DNA of 64,000 nt from Bacteroidales bacterium (GCA_028708845.1 JAQVXZ010000005.1:43463-107462); one strand, 5' to 3'; numbered from the stretch's first letter, positions 34,193 to 44,460 are shown. Numbers and translations are program-made. Notes: generated from the letters alone by a model not told the origin.

Positions 34193-35485
34193 TTAGAATT
34201 TGTCTTTTAAATATTCTTTTGCCATATATTCTGCATCATCGTTAATGGCTTGTTCTAGAGTTTTATTTTGTTTAACTGCCTTTTTCTTTACCTCTTCCTT
34301 CCAATCATAATTCTTTTCAATCTGAGACTTAAATTTCTTTGTATGCCATTCTAATTCCTTTTCGTAGTTTTTATCCATGCAGTATAAATAATATAATTGG
34401 TCACAAAACTCCTCAGGCGTAGTATGTAAATTACCTTCTGTAAACAAAATTAACAGTACTTGATTCTTTTCAATCTCCTTTTTTACATCATCATATTCCC
34501 AAACGAACATATACTCATAGGCCTCCCTTCTTACTTCCTTAAAATAATACCAGAACTCACTATCTCTAAACACATAGTTCATAAAACCTAAATCAGCTAA
34601 ACCAAAGAAATAACTATCTCCCATTGTTAAAACTTTAAGTTTATCCTTATTCTTAGTATTTACTTCAACTTGTAGTCGAGGCATTGGCTGATCAGGAATA
34701 TTAGAAAGAATATTCATTAACTTTTCAACATCATCATCTGAACCATACATTTTATTGCTTATATCTATATTTTTAATTTTAATTGTAGGCAGAGTAATAT
34801 CATACATTGAATTAAGGTAATGAGTTAAAGAGTCCAAAGCTAGATAACATGCATATTGTCCCCAATGCACACTTGTGTTTGAAAACAATCTATACTCTAC
34901 GGTGTCCTTTAAGGAAAGCATCCAAGCGTTGAAATCTAAATAGTGAATATTATGTTTATAGAATGCTTTACTATATGTTTCATAGTTTGTAGTTGTAGGC
35001 TTCTGTTTTGCAAACCTATCAGCTAAGAATTCTGGATAATAAGTCCCTTTCCCAGGTGCAATCATAAAAATAAGATCTATTCCTTTTGTTTTTAAAGAGT
35101 CTCTAACCTGTGCAAGTTTTTCAACAGCAGCATTGATTTTATCTTCTCCCTGGTAATCCAATCCCAAATAAGATCTAACATAACTATCCATATACAAGTA
35201 GTTCCCTTTCCCTACTTCCACATATTGAACATCTGAATACCGAAATACCCTATACTTTATTTCATTACTTAGTCTTGTAAATATATTAGAAAAAGGTACT
35301 TTTTGCTGTGCATATTTCTCAAGATCATTTTGATATTTCAACTCATCAAAACCTTTGAAAGAGAATATTGGTTTCTCCCTCTTATCCACAAAACCTGATA
35401 GCTCTCCATTCTTATAACTAAAGACATTAAAGATAAAGGGAAGCGATAATAGAATTAATATAAGTATTGCAAGAAACCTTTTCAT
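34193..35485 (-). CDS. AlgJ/AlgX-like SGNH acetyltransferase, paralogue 3
   Basis: 430 residues from ATG at 35483-35485; a TTG two codons upstream is possible but unneeded. It is the most divergent of the three paralogues. One N-terminal anchor (FLAILILILLSLPFIFNVF) precedes the SGNH-like domain with FMIAPGKGTYYPEFLADRF, NTSVHWGQYACY and VLTMGDSYFFGL. It starts 6 bp after the MBOAT stop codon, the usual order of an AlgI/AlgJ-type acetylation pair, so it is probably the original partner. The two extra copies follow beyond the tRNA. Confidence 0.87.
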   Translation of the reverse strand: MKRFLAILILILLSLPFIFNVFSYKNGELSGFVDKREKPIFSFKGFDELKYQNDLEKYAQQKVPFSNIFTRLSNEIKYRVFRYSDVQYVEVGKGNYLYMDSYVRSYLGLDYQGEDKINAAVEKLAQVRDSLKTKGIDLIFMIAPGKGTYYPEFLADRFAKQKPTTTNYETYSKAFYKHNIHYLDFNAWMLSLKDTVEYRLFSNTSVHWGQYACYLALDSLTHYLNSMYDITLPTIKIKNIDISNKMYGSDDDVEKLMNILSNIPDQPMPRLQVEVNTKNKDKLKVLTMGDSYFFGLADLGFMNYVFRDSEFWYYFKEVRREAYEYMFVWEYDDVKKEIEKNQVLLILFTEGNLHTTPEEFCDQLYYLYCMDKNYEKELEWHTKKFKSQIEKNYDWKEEVKKKAVKQNKTLEQAINDDAEYMAKEYLKDKF

Positions 35486-35491
35486 CTTCAA

Positions 35492-36910
35492 TTAGAATCT
35501 ATAGTAAATAAAAGGGTTGAAGTCAGAGGAAACAACGAATGATATTGACAAGAATAACAAGACAATAGTCATTAGAGTTAAGAAAACATGTTGTTTGATT
35601 GAGTAGATGTTTTTATTGAAGAAGAAATCTTTAATCTTAGTTCCAAACTTAAAGCTTGTGATAAATGCAAATATTATGCTAACGAATATCATAACTGAGA
35701 AAGCAGGAAGTGGATAGAAGTCATTTGCTGTAGTGAAAGAGAATAGCTTTCTTATATATTGTAAAGCAAATTCTAAGGTTTCAGAACGGAATAAGACCCA
35801 ACCTATCATAACAACTATGAAGGTAAATATTGTTGAGAAGAACCCACCAATTTTATTTAGAACTTTAAGAAGAAACATCTTATCTAAGACAAGGAATAAA
35901 CCGTGATAGGCTCCCCAAATAACAAAGTTCCAACTGGCTCCATGCCATAGACCAGAAATAAGGAAGACTACCCAAAGGTTGAAATACATCCTTCTCTTTG
36001 TTACTCTGTTTCCCCCAAGAGGAACATATAGGTAATCTTTCATAAAACCCCCTAATGTCATATGCCAGCGTCTCCAAAACTCTGTTATACTGCGTGAAGT
36101 GTATGGCATATCGAAGTTTTCAGGGAAAGTAAAGCCCATCATCTTACCAAGTCCTATTGCCATATCGGAATAACCTGCAAAGTCAAAATAGATTTGGAAA
36201 GTGTAGGCAAGCATACCAAGCCAAGCATTTGGTGTTGATAGGTCTAAGATATTCCCATTAAAGATTTGGTCTGCCTGTGCTGCCATAACATTTGCAATAA
36301 GCACTTTCTTAGCAAGCCCAATTGAAAAACGATAAAAGCCAGCTAACTTATCATCAATTACTTCATCCCTTTTAATAATTTGGTCGGCAATTGTGTTAAA
36401 ACGAACAATTGGACCAGCAATCATTTGAGGGAATGCCAAGATATAGAGCATATAGTCGGTTAACTTTCTTAATGGAGAGTGAACCTTGCGGTAAACATCA
36501 AGAATATAAGTTATGGTTTGAAAAGTGAAAAACGAAATTCCAATTGGCAGAGCTACTTCAAGCCATTTGACTGGCTCATAACCCATTTTAGTTACAAAGA
36601 AATTCACGTTCTCAACAAAGAAGTTGGCATATTTGAAATAGGCAAGTAAACCTAAGTTAAGAAAGACACCAACAAATAGGAGTATATTTCTTTTCTTTTG
36701 ATCAGAGGAATTATTAATAGTTCTGACTAAATAGAAGGTTGTAATAATAGAAAGAATTACTACAAATATAAATTTAGGAGCTCCCCAAGCATAGAAGAAT
36801 AAACTTGCAACTAAGATAACATAGTTCTTTAATTTCTTAGGAACTAAATTATAAACAACAAGGAATATTGGAAGGAAATATAAAAGGAATAGTGTACTAC
36901 TAAAAACCAT
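35492..36910 (-). CDS. MBOAT family membrane O-acyltransferase (AlgI/DltB-like)
   Basis: 472 residues with about ten or more membrane segments. The MBOAT core reads RWHMTLGGFMKDYLYVPLGGNR near residue 285, and the catalytic histidine is in LISGLWHGASWNFVIWGAYHG near residue 320. AlgI-type proteins pass acetyl groups from a cytoplasmic donor across the inner membrane to AlgJ/AlgX-like partners, three of which follow on the same strand. The acceptor polymer is unknown; the polysaccharide locus at 49436-57689 is one candidate. The gene begins 18 bp after sdaA. Confidence 0.93.
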   Translation of the reverse strand: MVFSSTLFLLYFLPIFLVVYNLVPKKLKNYVILVASLFFYAWGAPKFIFVVILSIITTFYLVRTINNSSDQKKRNILLFVGVFLNLGLLAYFKYANFFVENVNFFVTKMGYEPVKWLEVALPIGISFFTFQTITYILDVYRKVHSPLRKLTDYMLYILAFPQMIAGPIVRFNTIADQIIKRDEVIDDKLAGFYRFSIGLAKKVLIANVMAAQADQIFNGNILDLSTPNAWLGMLAYTFQIYFDFAGYSDMAIGLGKMMGFTFPENFDMPYTSRSITEFWRRWHMTLGGFMKDYLYVPLGGNRVTKRRMYFNLWVVFLISGLWHGASWNFVIWGAYHGLFLVLDKMFLLKVLNKIGGFFSTIFTFIVVMIGWVLFRSETLEFALQYIRKLFSFTTANDFYPLPAFSVMIFVSIIFAFITSFKFGTKIKDFFFNKNIYSIKQHVFLTLMTIVLLFLSISFVVSSDFNPFIYYRF

Positions 36911-36928
36911 ATCTTAATTATTAAATGA

Positions 36929-38131
36929 TTATTCTTTTGGTCTTAAAAGAAGTGCAAGACCACCCTCAGCTGTTTCCCTATAAAGAGAAGGAATATCCTT
37001 ACCAGTTAATTTCATTGTTTTCACAACCTTATCAAAGGAAACTAAGTGCTGACCATCTGACATTAGAGAATAAAGACTTGCGTCCAATGCTCTAAGAGCA
37101 GCAAAAACGTTTCTTTCAATACAAGGCACCTGAACTAGTCCACAAATAGGATCACAAGTTAGTCCTAAGTGATGTTCTAGACCAATTTCTGCAGCATATT
37201 CTATTTGTTGAGGAAAGCCACCAAAAAGTTGATTTGCAGCAGCAGCGGCCATAGAACAAGCAGAACCAATTTCACCCTGACATCCTACCTCTGCACCTGA
37301 TATTGAAGCGTTTTCTTTAATGATATTACCAAATAATCCAGCAGTAGCTAAAGCCCAAATGATTTGTTTATCGTTAAATCCGTGTTCCTTGCTTAGGTGA
37401 TATAGAACTGCAGGCAAAACTCCAGCAGATCCACAGGTTGGAGCAGTAACTATTAATCCTCCCGATGCATTATGTTCGGAAACAGCAAGTGCATAAGCTT
37501 TCACTGAGCATCTTCCTTGTAAAGAAGGTTTAAAACTCTTTGCTCTTGTATGGTATAACATAGCTTTTCTTCTTAGGAATAAACCACCAGGCAAAACCCC
37601 TTCCTCATCAAGACCATCCTCCACTGATTTTTTCATTACATCCCAAACCTCAGCCAAATACTCCCATATATCATCATCTTCGTATTTCTTTACATACTCC
37701 CAAAAGGTCATGCCCCTCTTACCAATATACTCTAAAATCTCGGTTATCTTCTTATGCTGATAGATATGTGTTTCGGATGTATCAGTATTTTCGTCAGCAA
37801 GTTGGCCTCCTCCAACACTGTAGGTAATATAATCTTTTATTAGCTTACCCTCTTGGTCGAAGGCCTCAAACTTCAACCCATTAGTATGGAAATCTAGAAC
37901 AATCTCTGGCTTCCATATAATTTCAGTTCTCTCCTCTCCCAAAACATCCAAGATAGCAATATCGGTTAAGTGACCCCTACCAGTTGCCGCCAAAGAACCA
38001 TAGAGGGTTACAGTATATCGCTTAGCATTGGCTGTTTCCCATAAAAAATTTCTGGCAGCTTTCTTAGGTCCCATAGTATGCGAACTCGAAGGTCCGTTAC
38101 CAATCCTATATATCTTCTTTATACTTTCCAT
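36929..38131 (-). CDS. sdaA: L-serine dehydratase (L-serine ammonia-lyase), iron-sulfur dependent
   Basis: 400 residues, the single-chain form in which the beta (N-terminal) and alpha domains are fused. It deaminates L-serine to pyruvate and ammonia using an oxygen-sensitive [4Fe-4S] cluster. The N-terminal IGNGPSSSHTMGPKKAA near residue 10 is diagnostic. Candidate cluster and active-site cysteines lie in PTCGSAGVLPA, GCQGEIGSACSMAAAAA and LTCDPICGLVQVPCIERN. The lability of the cluster suits an anaerobe. The MBOAT gene follows by 18 bp, but no metabolic link is apparent. Confidence 0.95.
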   Translation of the reverse strand: MESIKKIYRIGNGPSSSHTMGPKKAARNFLWETANAKRYTVTLYGSLAATGRGHLTDIAILDVLGEERTEIIWKPEIVLDFHTNGLKFEAFDQEGKLIKDYITYSVGGGQLADENTDTSETHIYQHKKITEILEYIGKRGMTFWEYVKKYEDDDIWEYLAEVWDVMKKSVEDGLDEEGVLPGGLFLRRKAMLYHTRAKSFKPSLQGRCSVKAYALAVSEHNASGGLIVTAPTCGSAGVLPAVLYHLSKEHGFNDKQIIWALATAGLFGNIIKENASISGAEVGCQGEIGSACSMAAAAANQLFGGFPQQIEYAAEIGLEHHLGLTCDPICGLVQVPCIERNVFAALRALDASLYSLMSDGQHLVSFDKVVKTMKLTGKDIPSLYRETAEGGLALLLRPKE

Positions 38132-38194
38132 ATCAATAATAAATTAATCTACAAAAATACATATTTTATCGCCTATAGAAGAATAAAAATAAAA

Positions 38195-38229
38195 AAAAGC
38201 CATATCTTAGTTTATAAGTTATGGCTTTT
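38195..38229 (-). terminator. Intrinsic terminator after clpB
   Basis: AAAAGCCATA (38195-38204) pairs with TATGGCTTTT (38220-38229) around a 15-base loop. Read on the minus strand the stem is followed by a T-run (complement of the A-run at 38184-38198). It lies just past the clpB stop. Confidence 0.8.
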
Positions 38230-38251
38230 AAGCTTAGTTGAAATTATTCAG

Positions 38252-40402
38252 TTAGGCTCTTCTAAAAACTAACTCTCCTCCTTTTTCATCTACCTCTATC
38301 GTAGAATCAATTGAGATTATCCCTTTAATTAATTCCATTGAAAGAGAATTAATGATTAGTTTTTGGATTGCTCTCTTAACTGGCCTTGCTCCTAAGAGCG
38401 GATCGAAGCCCTTATCTGTCAAATAATCGATGGACTTTGGAGTAAAGGAAATATCAATATGCTTTTCTTTCAATTGAATCATTAATCTATTTAATTGCAA
38501 TACTACTATTTCTCGCACATCTTCAATTCTTAGAGGTTTAAATATAATTATCTCATCAATTCTATTTAAAAACTCTGGGCGTATTGTTTTCTTTAAAAGT
38601 TCAAAAACCTCTTTCTTTCCTTTCTCCCACTGTTTTTCAAAGTTCTCTTTGCTGGTTTCAATTGCATCTTGTAGGAGTTCTGAACCAAGATTGGAGGTCA
38701 TAATGATTATTGTATTCTTAAAATCAACTACTCTTCCCTTATTATCGGTCAAACGACCATCTTCCAAAACCTGAAGAAGGATATTGAAGACATCTGGATG
38801 TGCTTTCTCTATCTCATCCAAAAGAACTATTGAATAAGGTTTCATCCTAACCGCCTCGGTTAGCTGTCCACTTTCTTCATAACCAACATATCCCGGAGGA
38901 GCTCCAACCAAACGAGAAATTGAATGCCTTTCTTGATACTCACTCATATCAATTCTTATCATCAAGTCCTCATTATCAAAAAGGAGTTCTGCCAAAGCTC
39001 TTGCAAGTTCTGTCTTACCAACTCCTGTTGAGCCAAGAAATGCAAAAGAACCTATTGGACGCTTCTCATCACTAAGCCCAGAGCGACTCCTACGGATAGC
39101 ATTTGCAATAGCTTCAATAGCTTCATCTTGCCCAATTACTCTTTTCTTTAGGTCATCTTCTAAGTTTATTAGCTTTTCTTTCTCACTTTGCATCATTCTG
39201 CTAACAGGAATTCCTGTCCATCGTGATACAATATCTGCAATATCATTTTGATCAACCTCTTCTTTTATTAAAGGCTTATCTCCTTGAATAGCCTGCAATT
39301 TAGCTTGGTAATCCTCTAAGTCCTTTTCTGCTGTCTTTATCTTTCCATAACGAAGCTCTGCAACCTTTCCATAATCTCCACTTCTTTCTGCAATATCTGC
39401 CTCGTTGCGGTAACGTTCTATCTTCATTACTTCCTCTTGAATAGCATCAACAAGATGTTTTTCCTCTTTCCACTTCTTAGTTAAAATCTTTATCTCTTCT
39501 TTAAGAGCATCTATTTCAATGGATAATTGTTTTTCTTTAACCTTATCCTTTTCCTTAATAATGGCTGCTCTCTCAATTTCTAACTGTCTTAACTTCCTAT
39601 CCACCTCATCTAATTCCTCAGGTGAAGAGTTAATTTCCATCCTAAGCTTAGCAGCAGCTTCATCAATTAAATCAATAGCCTTATCTGGCAAAAAACGAGA
39701 GGTTATATAACGAGAAGACATTTCGGCTGCAGCAATTAATGCATCATCCTTTATTCTTACCTTATGGTGAATTTCATATTTTTCTTTAATACCCCTTAAG
39801 ATTGAAATAGTATCTTGAACCGAAGGCTCATCAATTGTAACAATTTGGAACCTACGAGCAAGTGCTTTATCTTTCTCAAAATATTTCTGGTATTCATTTA
39901 GGGTTGTTGCACCTATTGACCTTAGCTCCCCTCTTGAAAGTGCAGGCTTAAGTATATTTGCTGCATCCATAGCTCCCTCACCTCCTCCTGCTCCAACAAG
40001 AGTATGTATCTCATCAATAAACAAGATAACATCCCCTTCGGACTCAATAACTTCATTAACTACGCCTTTCAAACGTTCTTCAAACTCCCCTTTATACTTA
40101 GCACCTGCAATCAATGCACCCATATCTAAAGAGAAAATCTGTTTATCTTTTAAGTTTTCAGGCACATCCTGACGATATATTCTTTGAGCAATTCCCTCAG
40201 CAATTGCAGTCTTACCAACACCTGGTTCACCAATTAGCATAGGGTTATTCTTTGTTCTACGTGATAGAATTTGCAATACCCTCCTAATCTCATCATCCCT
40301 ACCAATTACAGGATCAAACTTGCCTTGTTTTGCTTCCTCATTTAAGTTTCGAGCATAACGATTCAATTGATCAAATCTTTGGTTTTTCTTATTTGTTTCC
40401 AT
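38252..40402 (-). CDS. clpB: ClpB-type AAA+ disaggregase lacking the N-terminal domain
   Basis: 716 residues, against about 860 for full ClpB. It begins at the segment just before the first AAA module ([17 protein letters not shown]), so the substrate-binding N-domain is missing. Both AAA+ modules are intact: [15 protein letters not shown] near residue 57 with [13 protein letters not shown], and [15 protein letters not shown] near residue 455 with [11 protein letters not shown]. The coiled-coil middle domain, which separates ClpB from ClpC/ClpA, spans about 280-400. [10 protein letters not shown] is the second pore loop. A stop codon lies in frame two codons upstream, so no N-domain is hidden. 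It acts with DnaK to resolve aggregates. TGACAAAACGTCA at 40483-40495 is a small dyad in the leader. Confidence 0.93.
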   Translation of the reverse strand: METNKKNQRFDQLNRYARNLNEEAKQGKFDPVIGRDDEIRRVLQILSRRTKNNPMLIGEPGVGKTAIAEGIAQRIYRQDVPENLKDKQIFSLDMGALIAGAKYKGEFEERLKGVVNEVIESEGDVILFIDEIHTLVGAGGGEGAMDAANILKPALSRGELRSIGATTLNEYQKYFEKDKALARRFQIVTIDEPSVQDTISILRGIKEKYEIHHKVRIKDDALIAAAEMSSRYITSRFLPDKAIDLIDEAAAKLRMEINSSPEELDEVDRKLRQLEIERAAIIKEKDKVKEKQLSIEIDALKEEIKILTKKWKEEKHLVDAIQEEVMKIERYRNEADIAERSGDYGKVAELRYGKIKTAEKDLEDYQAKLQAIQGDKPLIKEEVDQNDIADIVSRWTGIPVSRMMQSEKEKLINLEDDLKKRVIGQDEAIEAIANAIRRSRSGLSDEKRPIGSFAFLGSTGVGKTELARALAELLFDNEDLMIRIDMSEYQERHSISRLVGAPPGYVGYEESGQLTEAVRMKPYSIVLLDEIEKAHPDVFNILLQVLEDGRLTDNKGRVVDFKNTIIIMTSNLGSELLQDAIETSKENFEKQWEKGKKEVFELLKKTIRPEFLNRIDEIIIFKPLRIEDVREIVVLQLNRLMIQLKEKHIDISFTPKSIDYLTDKGFDPLLGARPVKRAIQKLIINSLSMELIKGIISIDSTIEVDEKGGELVFRRA

Positions 40403-40544
40403 ATTCTATATTTTATATTGTTAATCTTCAATACTTACATTCAATATAGAACACTTCAAATAGTTTGCCGAAAAAATAATTATGACAAAACGTCATCTAT
40501 CTCTACTATCATTTGGTTATATGATAGTAAAACCTCTTTTATTG

Positions 40545-41462
40545 CTAATTCTTAACCAACTTCTTCTTAATATATCCTCTCTCTGTATTAACTCCAATTA
40601 CATAAACTCCCTTTGAAAGAGAATTAATATCAATAATCTTTTCTCTTGATTTCACATTAGTTTTATAAACACTTTGACCAAGAAAATTAAATATTTCTAT
40701 TGAATTAATAATATTCTCCGAACTTATATTTACATCTTTGTTTGTTGGGTTAGGATAAAGAGAGATTGGATTATCTTCTGCTAATATATTAGATAATCCA
40801 ACATAAGGATTATTGCAATTTGTTATATCATCTGCCATATATTGTAAATCTCCATTATGTTCATAGCATAATAGTTTTCCACTTCCTCCTCCTGTAATAA
40901 AACTCATTATGTTGTCAAATAATAACCCTAAGTTATTACCTATTCCCTCTATAAATTTAAAGACTTCTTGACTCCCTTCAAAGTTCCCTCCAATTGATAT
41001 TTCTTTTCTTAGTATATTATTTATTTCCACAGTATCAATAGCAATAACTTTCACATAATAATCGGCATAAGGGTTGATTTTAAAGGTATCTCCAACAGAA
41101 AGAGAAAAGTCGCAAATCAATCCATTAACCCAACCTTCATTATCATAACCACTTTTACCTTTATAAAAGACTTGCTTTTGAGCGCTTTCTCTTAAACCTC
41201 CAATACACTCTGCAGTCAAAGGATTAAAAATAGAATCTTGAAACCAATAGAGCTTCTTATAGTTGTCTCCTTCTATTATTGTATCCTCTTCGGTTAGTGC
41301 AAATTTGTTATAATGTCTATATCCTTCAGTCGCTGTAGTGGTTGTCCAAATCTGAACACCCGGCTTTACCAAAGGAATATACTCATAATCTTGTGCATTA
41401 ACACTAAATGATAATAGAGTAATAAATACTCCTAATACTAATTTATAAACATGTGTTTTCAT
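40545..41462 (-). CDS. T9SS-secreted protein, tandem family member 1
   Basis: 305 residues. A signal peptide (MKTHVYKLVLGVFITLLSFSVNAQ) leads to the conserved start DYEYIPLVKPGVQIWTTTTA. The middle contains FALTEEDTIIEGDNYKKLYW, KQVFYKGKSGY and FSLSVGDTFKIN. The last 75 residues are a type IX sorting domain (SLYPNPTNKDVNISSEN, SIEIFNFLGQSVYKT, GVYVIGVNTERGYIKKKLVK). It is exported to the surface or medium through the T9SS after the Sec step. The central domain is not recognised. It is last in a run of four same-strand genes with 11-15 bp gaps and is most like member 4. Confidence 0.9.
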   Translation of the reverse strand: MKTHVYKLVLGVFITLLSFSVNAQDYEYIPLVKPGVQIWTTTTATEGYRHYNKFALTEEDTIIEGDNYKKLYWFQDSIFNPLTAECIGGLRESAQKQVFYKGKSGYDNEGWVNGLICDFSLSVGDTFKINPYADYYVKVIAIDTVEINNILRKEISIGGNFEGSQEVFKFIEGIGNNLGLLFDNIMSFITGGGSGKLLCYEHNGDLQYMADDITNCNNPYVGLSNILAEDNPISLYPNPTNKDVNISSENIINSIEIFNFLGQSVYKTNVKSREKIIDINSLSKGVYVIGVNTERGYIKKKLVKN

Positions 41463-41473
41463 AGTTTGTATGT

Positions 41474-42406
41474 TTAATTCTTAATCAACTTCTTCTTAAT
41501 ATATCCCTTATCTGTATTTACTCCAATTATATAAACTCCCTTTGAAAGAGAATTAATATCAATAATCTTTTCTCTTGATTTTATATTAGATTTATATACA
41601 CTTTGACCAAGGGAATTAAATACTTCAATTGAATTAATAATGTTTTCAGAGCTAATATTTACTTGATTATTTGCTGGGTTAGGATAAAGAACAATAGAAT
41701 TATCTTCAAGTTTTATTTCATTAAGTCCTACAAGTGGAGTTATACAATCTTCCACTGTTGAAGAATAATTATGAAAAAGTAGTACTCCATTATGTTCATA
41801 GCAACGATTTTTTCCCCAAAAATCACATACAGTTAGATTCCAACTCATATCATACATCAAACCTTGCGTATTACCTATACCCTCTATAATTTGAGCCACA
41901 ACATAAGGAGATGAAGATGTATCACCTTGAAGTCCTAAGGTAAATTTCTTTCTTAGGCTACCAGCATAGTCAATTGTGTCTATAGATTTAACTTGAAATG
42001 TTAAAGAAAAGGGATAATAGCAAAAAAAAGTATCGCCAATAGAAAGTGAAAAATCAAACATTAGACCTGAATTTATTACCCCTCCTGGAATACTACCTCC
42101 TTTATAATAAACTTGCTTTTGTTCATTTTCTCTTAATCCTCCAATACACTCTGCCGTTGAAGAGTCAAACACATTATCTGTAAAGAAATAGAGTTTCTTA
42201 TAAGTTTCACTCTCAATTATAGTGTCTTCTTCCGTTAGTGCAAATCTTCTAAAAAGATAATGTCCTGAACACTCAACAAAATCATCTGTCCAAATCTGAA
42301 CGCCAGGCTTTACCATAGGAATATACTCATAATCTTGTGCATTAATGTTTAATGCAAATAGAGTTAATAATAACCCTAATACTAATTTATAAACATGTGT
42401 TTTCAT
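41474..42406 (-). CDS. T9SS-secreted protein, tandem family member 2
   Basis: 310 residues with the family plan: signal peptide (ends LNINAQ), DYEYIPMVKPGVQIWTDDFV, FRRFALTEEDTIIESETYKK, FSLSIGDTFFCYY, then VAQIIEGIGNTQGLMYDMSW and a C-terminal type IX sorting domain (VLYPNPANNQVNISSEN ... GVYIIGVNTDKGYIKKKLIK). It is closer to member 3 than to members 1 and 4 (shared IEGIGNTQGLMYDMSWN-like stretch). Gaps to its neighbours are 11 bp on both sides. The first 30 bases and the 3' third are nearly identical between members, so local gene conversion is possible. Confidence 0.9.
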   Translation of the reverse strand: MKTHVYKLVLGLLLTLFALNINAQDYEYIPMVKPGVQIWTDDFVECSGHYLFRRFALTEEDTIIESETYKKLYFFTDNVFDSSTAECIGGLRENEQKQVYYKGGSIPGGVINSGLMFDFSLSIGDTFFCYYPFSLTFQVKSIDTIDYAGSLRKKFTLGLQGDTSSSPYVVAQIIEGIGNTQGLMYDMSWNLTVCDFWGKNRCYEHNGVLLFHNYSSTVEDCITPLVGLNEIKLEDNSIVLYPNPANNQVNISSENIINSIEVFNSLGQSVYKSNIKSREKIIDINSLSKGVYIIGVNTDKGYIKKKLIKN

Positions 42407-42417
42407 AGTTTGTATGT

Positions 42418-43344
42418 TTAATTCTTAATCAACTTTTTCTTAATATCTCCCTTATCTGTATTTACTCCAATTATATAAACTCCCTTTGAAAGAAAATTAA
42501 TATCAAGAGTCTTTTCTTTTTGTTTTACATTAGTTTGATAAACCTTTTGCCCAAGGGAATTAAATACTTCAATAAAATTAATAATATTCTCAGAACTTAT
42601 TTTTACTTCTTTGCTTGCTGGGTTAGGATAAAGAATAATTGAATTATCTTGCTTTTCAATATCATCAAGCCCAACTAATGGAGTAACACAATCTTCAATT
42701 ACTATAGAGTAATTATGATAAAGCAATTCTCCATTATGTTCATAGCAACGATTTTGCCCCCCATACATACCATAAGCCATATTCCAACTCATATCATACA
42801 ATAAACCTTGTGTATTACCTATCCCTTCTATCCATTTAGCAACAAGATGGGATGAAGGAGAATTCTTATCAACTACGGTAAAAACTCTTCTTTGAATACC
42901 AGCAAACTCAATTATATCGATAGACTTAATCTGAAATGTAAAACCAAGTTGATAAATATCAGCAAATGTATCTCCAACAGAAAGAGAAAAATCACAAATT
43001 ATACTGCTATATACGTTACCTCCATTAATATGATCGCCCTTATAAAAAACTTGCTTTTGCTCATTCTCTCTTAATCCTCCAATGCTTTGAGCTGTTAATG
43101 GATTAAATACCGAACTGGTAAAGAGATATAGCTTTTTATAAGTTTGGGTTTCAATTATAGTGTCCTCGTCTGTAAGAGCAAACCTCCTAAAATGATAGTT
43201 TTCTCCACAATCCCAGTAATCATCTGTCCAAATCTGAATGCCAGGCTTAACAATTGGGATATATTCATAATCTTGTGCATTAAGATTTAATGCAAATATG
43301 GTGAGGAAAAACCCTAAAGTTAATTTATAAACATGTGTTTTCAT
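42418..43344 (-). CDS. T9SS-secreted protein, tandem family member 3
   Basis: 308 residues. Signal peptide ends LNLNAQ; mature start DYEYIPIVKPGIQIWTDDYW. The same internal landmarks appear: FRRFALTDEDTIIETQTYKK, KQVFYKGDHINGG, FSLSVGDTFADIY and WIEGIGNTQGLLYDMSWN. The type IX sorting domain at the end uses the variant KVYQTNVKQKEKTLDINFLS, shared with member 4 but not 1, 2 or 5. This mosaic of similarities suggests exchange between copies. No catalytic motif is apparent; an extracellular structural or binding role is only a guess. Confidence 0.9.
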   Translation of the reverse strand: MKTHVYKLTLGFFLTIFALNLNAQDYEYIPIVKPGIQIWTDDYWDCGENYHFRRFALTDEDTIIETQTYKKLYLFTSSVFNPLTAQSIGGLRENEQKQVFYKGDHINGGNVYSSIICDFSLSVGDTFADIYQLGFTFQIKSIDIIEFAGIQRRVFTVVDKNSPSSHLVAKWIEGIGNTQGLLYDMSWNMAYGMYGGQNRCYEHNGELLYHNYSIVIEDCVTPLVGLDDIEKQDNSIILYPNPASKEVKISSENIINFIEVFNSLGQKVYQTNVKQKEKTLDINFLSKGVYIIGVNTDKGDIKKKLIKN

Positions 43345-43359
43345 AGCTATTATTTATTT

Positions 43360-44262
43360 TTATTCCTTAATCAGTTTTTTTCTAATATATCCCATATCAG
43401 TAGTAACTCCTATTATATAAACTCCCTTTGAAAGAGAATTAATATCAAGAGTCTTTTCTTTTTGTTTTACATTAGTTTGATAAACCTTTTGCCCAAGGGA
43501 ATTAAATACTTCAATAAAATTAATAATATTCTCAGAACTTATTTTTACTTCTTTGCTTGTTGGGTTAGGATAAAGAATAATTGAATTATCTTCTTTTTGT
43601 ATTACATTAAGTCCAACAAAAGGATTCCCACAACCTTCTTCTCCTTGATGATATTGCAATTCTCCATTATATTCATAACAGCGAAGCTCCCCATTTGCAC
43701 CACCAGTAACAATTCTCATTTCAATATCAAATAACAACCCTAAATTATTTCCTATACCTTCAGTCCAAGTGCAAACATAAAGAGAAGAATCCCAATTCAA
43801 TGTTAATTGTCTTCTACGTGTACCATTTATTTCTATTGTATCAACCGCAACAACTTCAAATGGAAGATCTCCATATAAATAATAAGTATCACCAACAGAA
43901 AGAGAAAAATCATACAACATAACATTTCTCCAAGTTTCTCCTTGATGAGAGCTTTTCCCCTTATAATAAACTTGTTTTTGTTCATTTTCTCTTATTCCTC
44001 CAATACATTCAGCAGTAAGAGGATTAAAAATAGAATCTTGAAACCAATATAATTTCTTATATGTTTCGTTTTCTATGATAGTGTCTTCTTCGTTTAGAGC
44101 AAATCTATTATAATGTTGATAACCTTCACTTGAGGCAAGCGTTGTCCAAATTTGAACACCTTGTTTAACCATTGGAATATATGTATATTCCTGTGCTTGA
44201 GTTGTAATGCACAATAGTGCAAATACAAACCATAAAACTAAACTATAAACATGTGTTTTCAT
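43360..44262 (-). CDS. T9SS-secreted protein, tandem family member 4
   Basis: 300 residues from ATG 44260-44262, chosen because MKTHVYSLVLWF matches the start of the other members; a GTG 36 bp upstream belongs to an unrelated fossil frame. Mature start EYTYIPMVKQGVQIWTTLAS; FALNEEDTIIENETYKKLYW; FSLSVGDTYYLYG; TEGIGNNLGLLFDIEMR. The C-terminal sorting domain carries KVYQTNVKQKEKTLDINSLS and ends GYIRKKLIKE. The 5' flank contains remains of another T9SS protein and a possible small gene, with a promoter at 44746-44777 resembling that of member 5. Confidence 0.88.
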   Translation of the reverse strand: MKTHVYSLVLWFVFALLCITTQAQEYTYIPMVKQGVQIWTTLASSEGYQHYNRFALNEEDTIIENETYKKLYWFQDSIFNPLTAECIGGIRENEQKQVYYKGKSSHQGETWRNVMLYDFSLSVGDTYYLYGDLPFEVVAVDTIEINGTRRRQLTLNWDSSLYVCTWTEGIGNNLGLLFDIEMRIVTGGANGELRCYEYNGELQYHQGEEGCGNPFVGLNVIQKEDNSIILYPNPTSKEVKISSENIINFIEVFNSLGQKVYQTNVKQKEKTLDINSLSKGVYIIGVTTDMGYIRKKLIKE

Positions 44263-44460
44263 TGCTATTATTTGTTTTAATTTCAAAACTTGCCCCACTT
44301 ACAACTTCAAAATCTGACTGAATAATTACATCTTCAACTGGTTTTAATAGTACATTTGCTGGAGCGTTAATAATTATATTGCCAAAAGGCATATCATTGG
44401 TTACATTTGAAAAATTAATACTGTAAATTATTTTTATTTTCTCTTGTTGGTATAATCTTT
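44243..44460 (-). pseudogene. Fossil C-terminal fragment of another T9SS-type protein
   Basis: A minus-strand frame from just after a stop near 44460 to a stop at 44243 encodes NVTNDMPFGNIIINAPANVL, then KPVEDVIIQSDFEVVSGASF and EI. This pattern (hydrophobic strand, then pG-F-V-SGASFE) resembles the 3-coathanger stack domain found at the C-terminus of some T9SS cargo. There is no start or upstream domain. The fragment runs into the start of family member 4. Presumably a leftover of a deletion. Confidence 0.45.
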
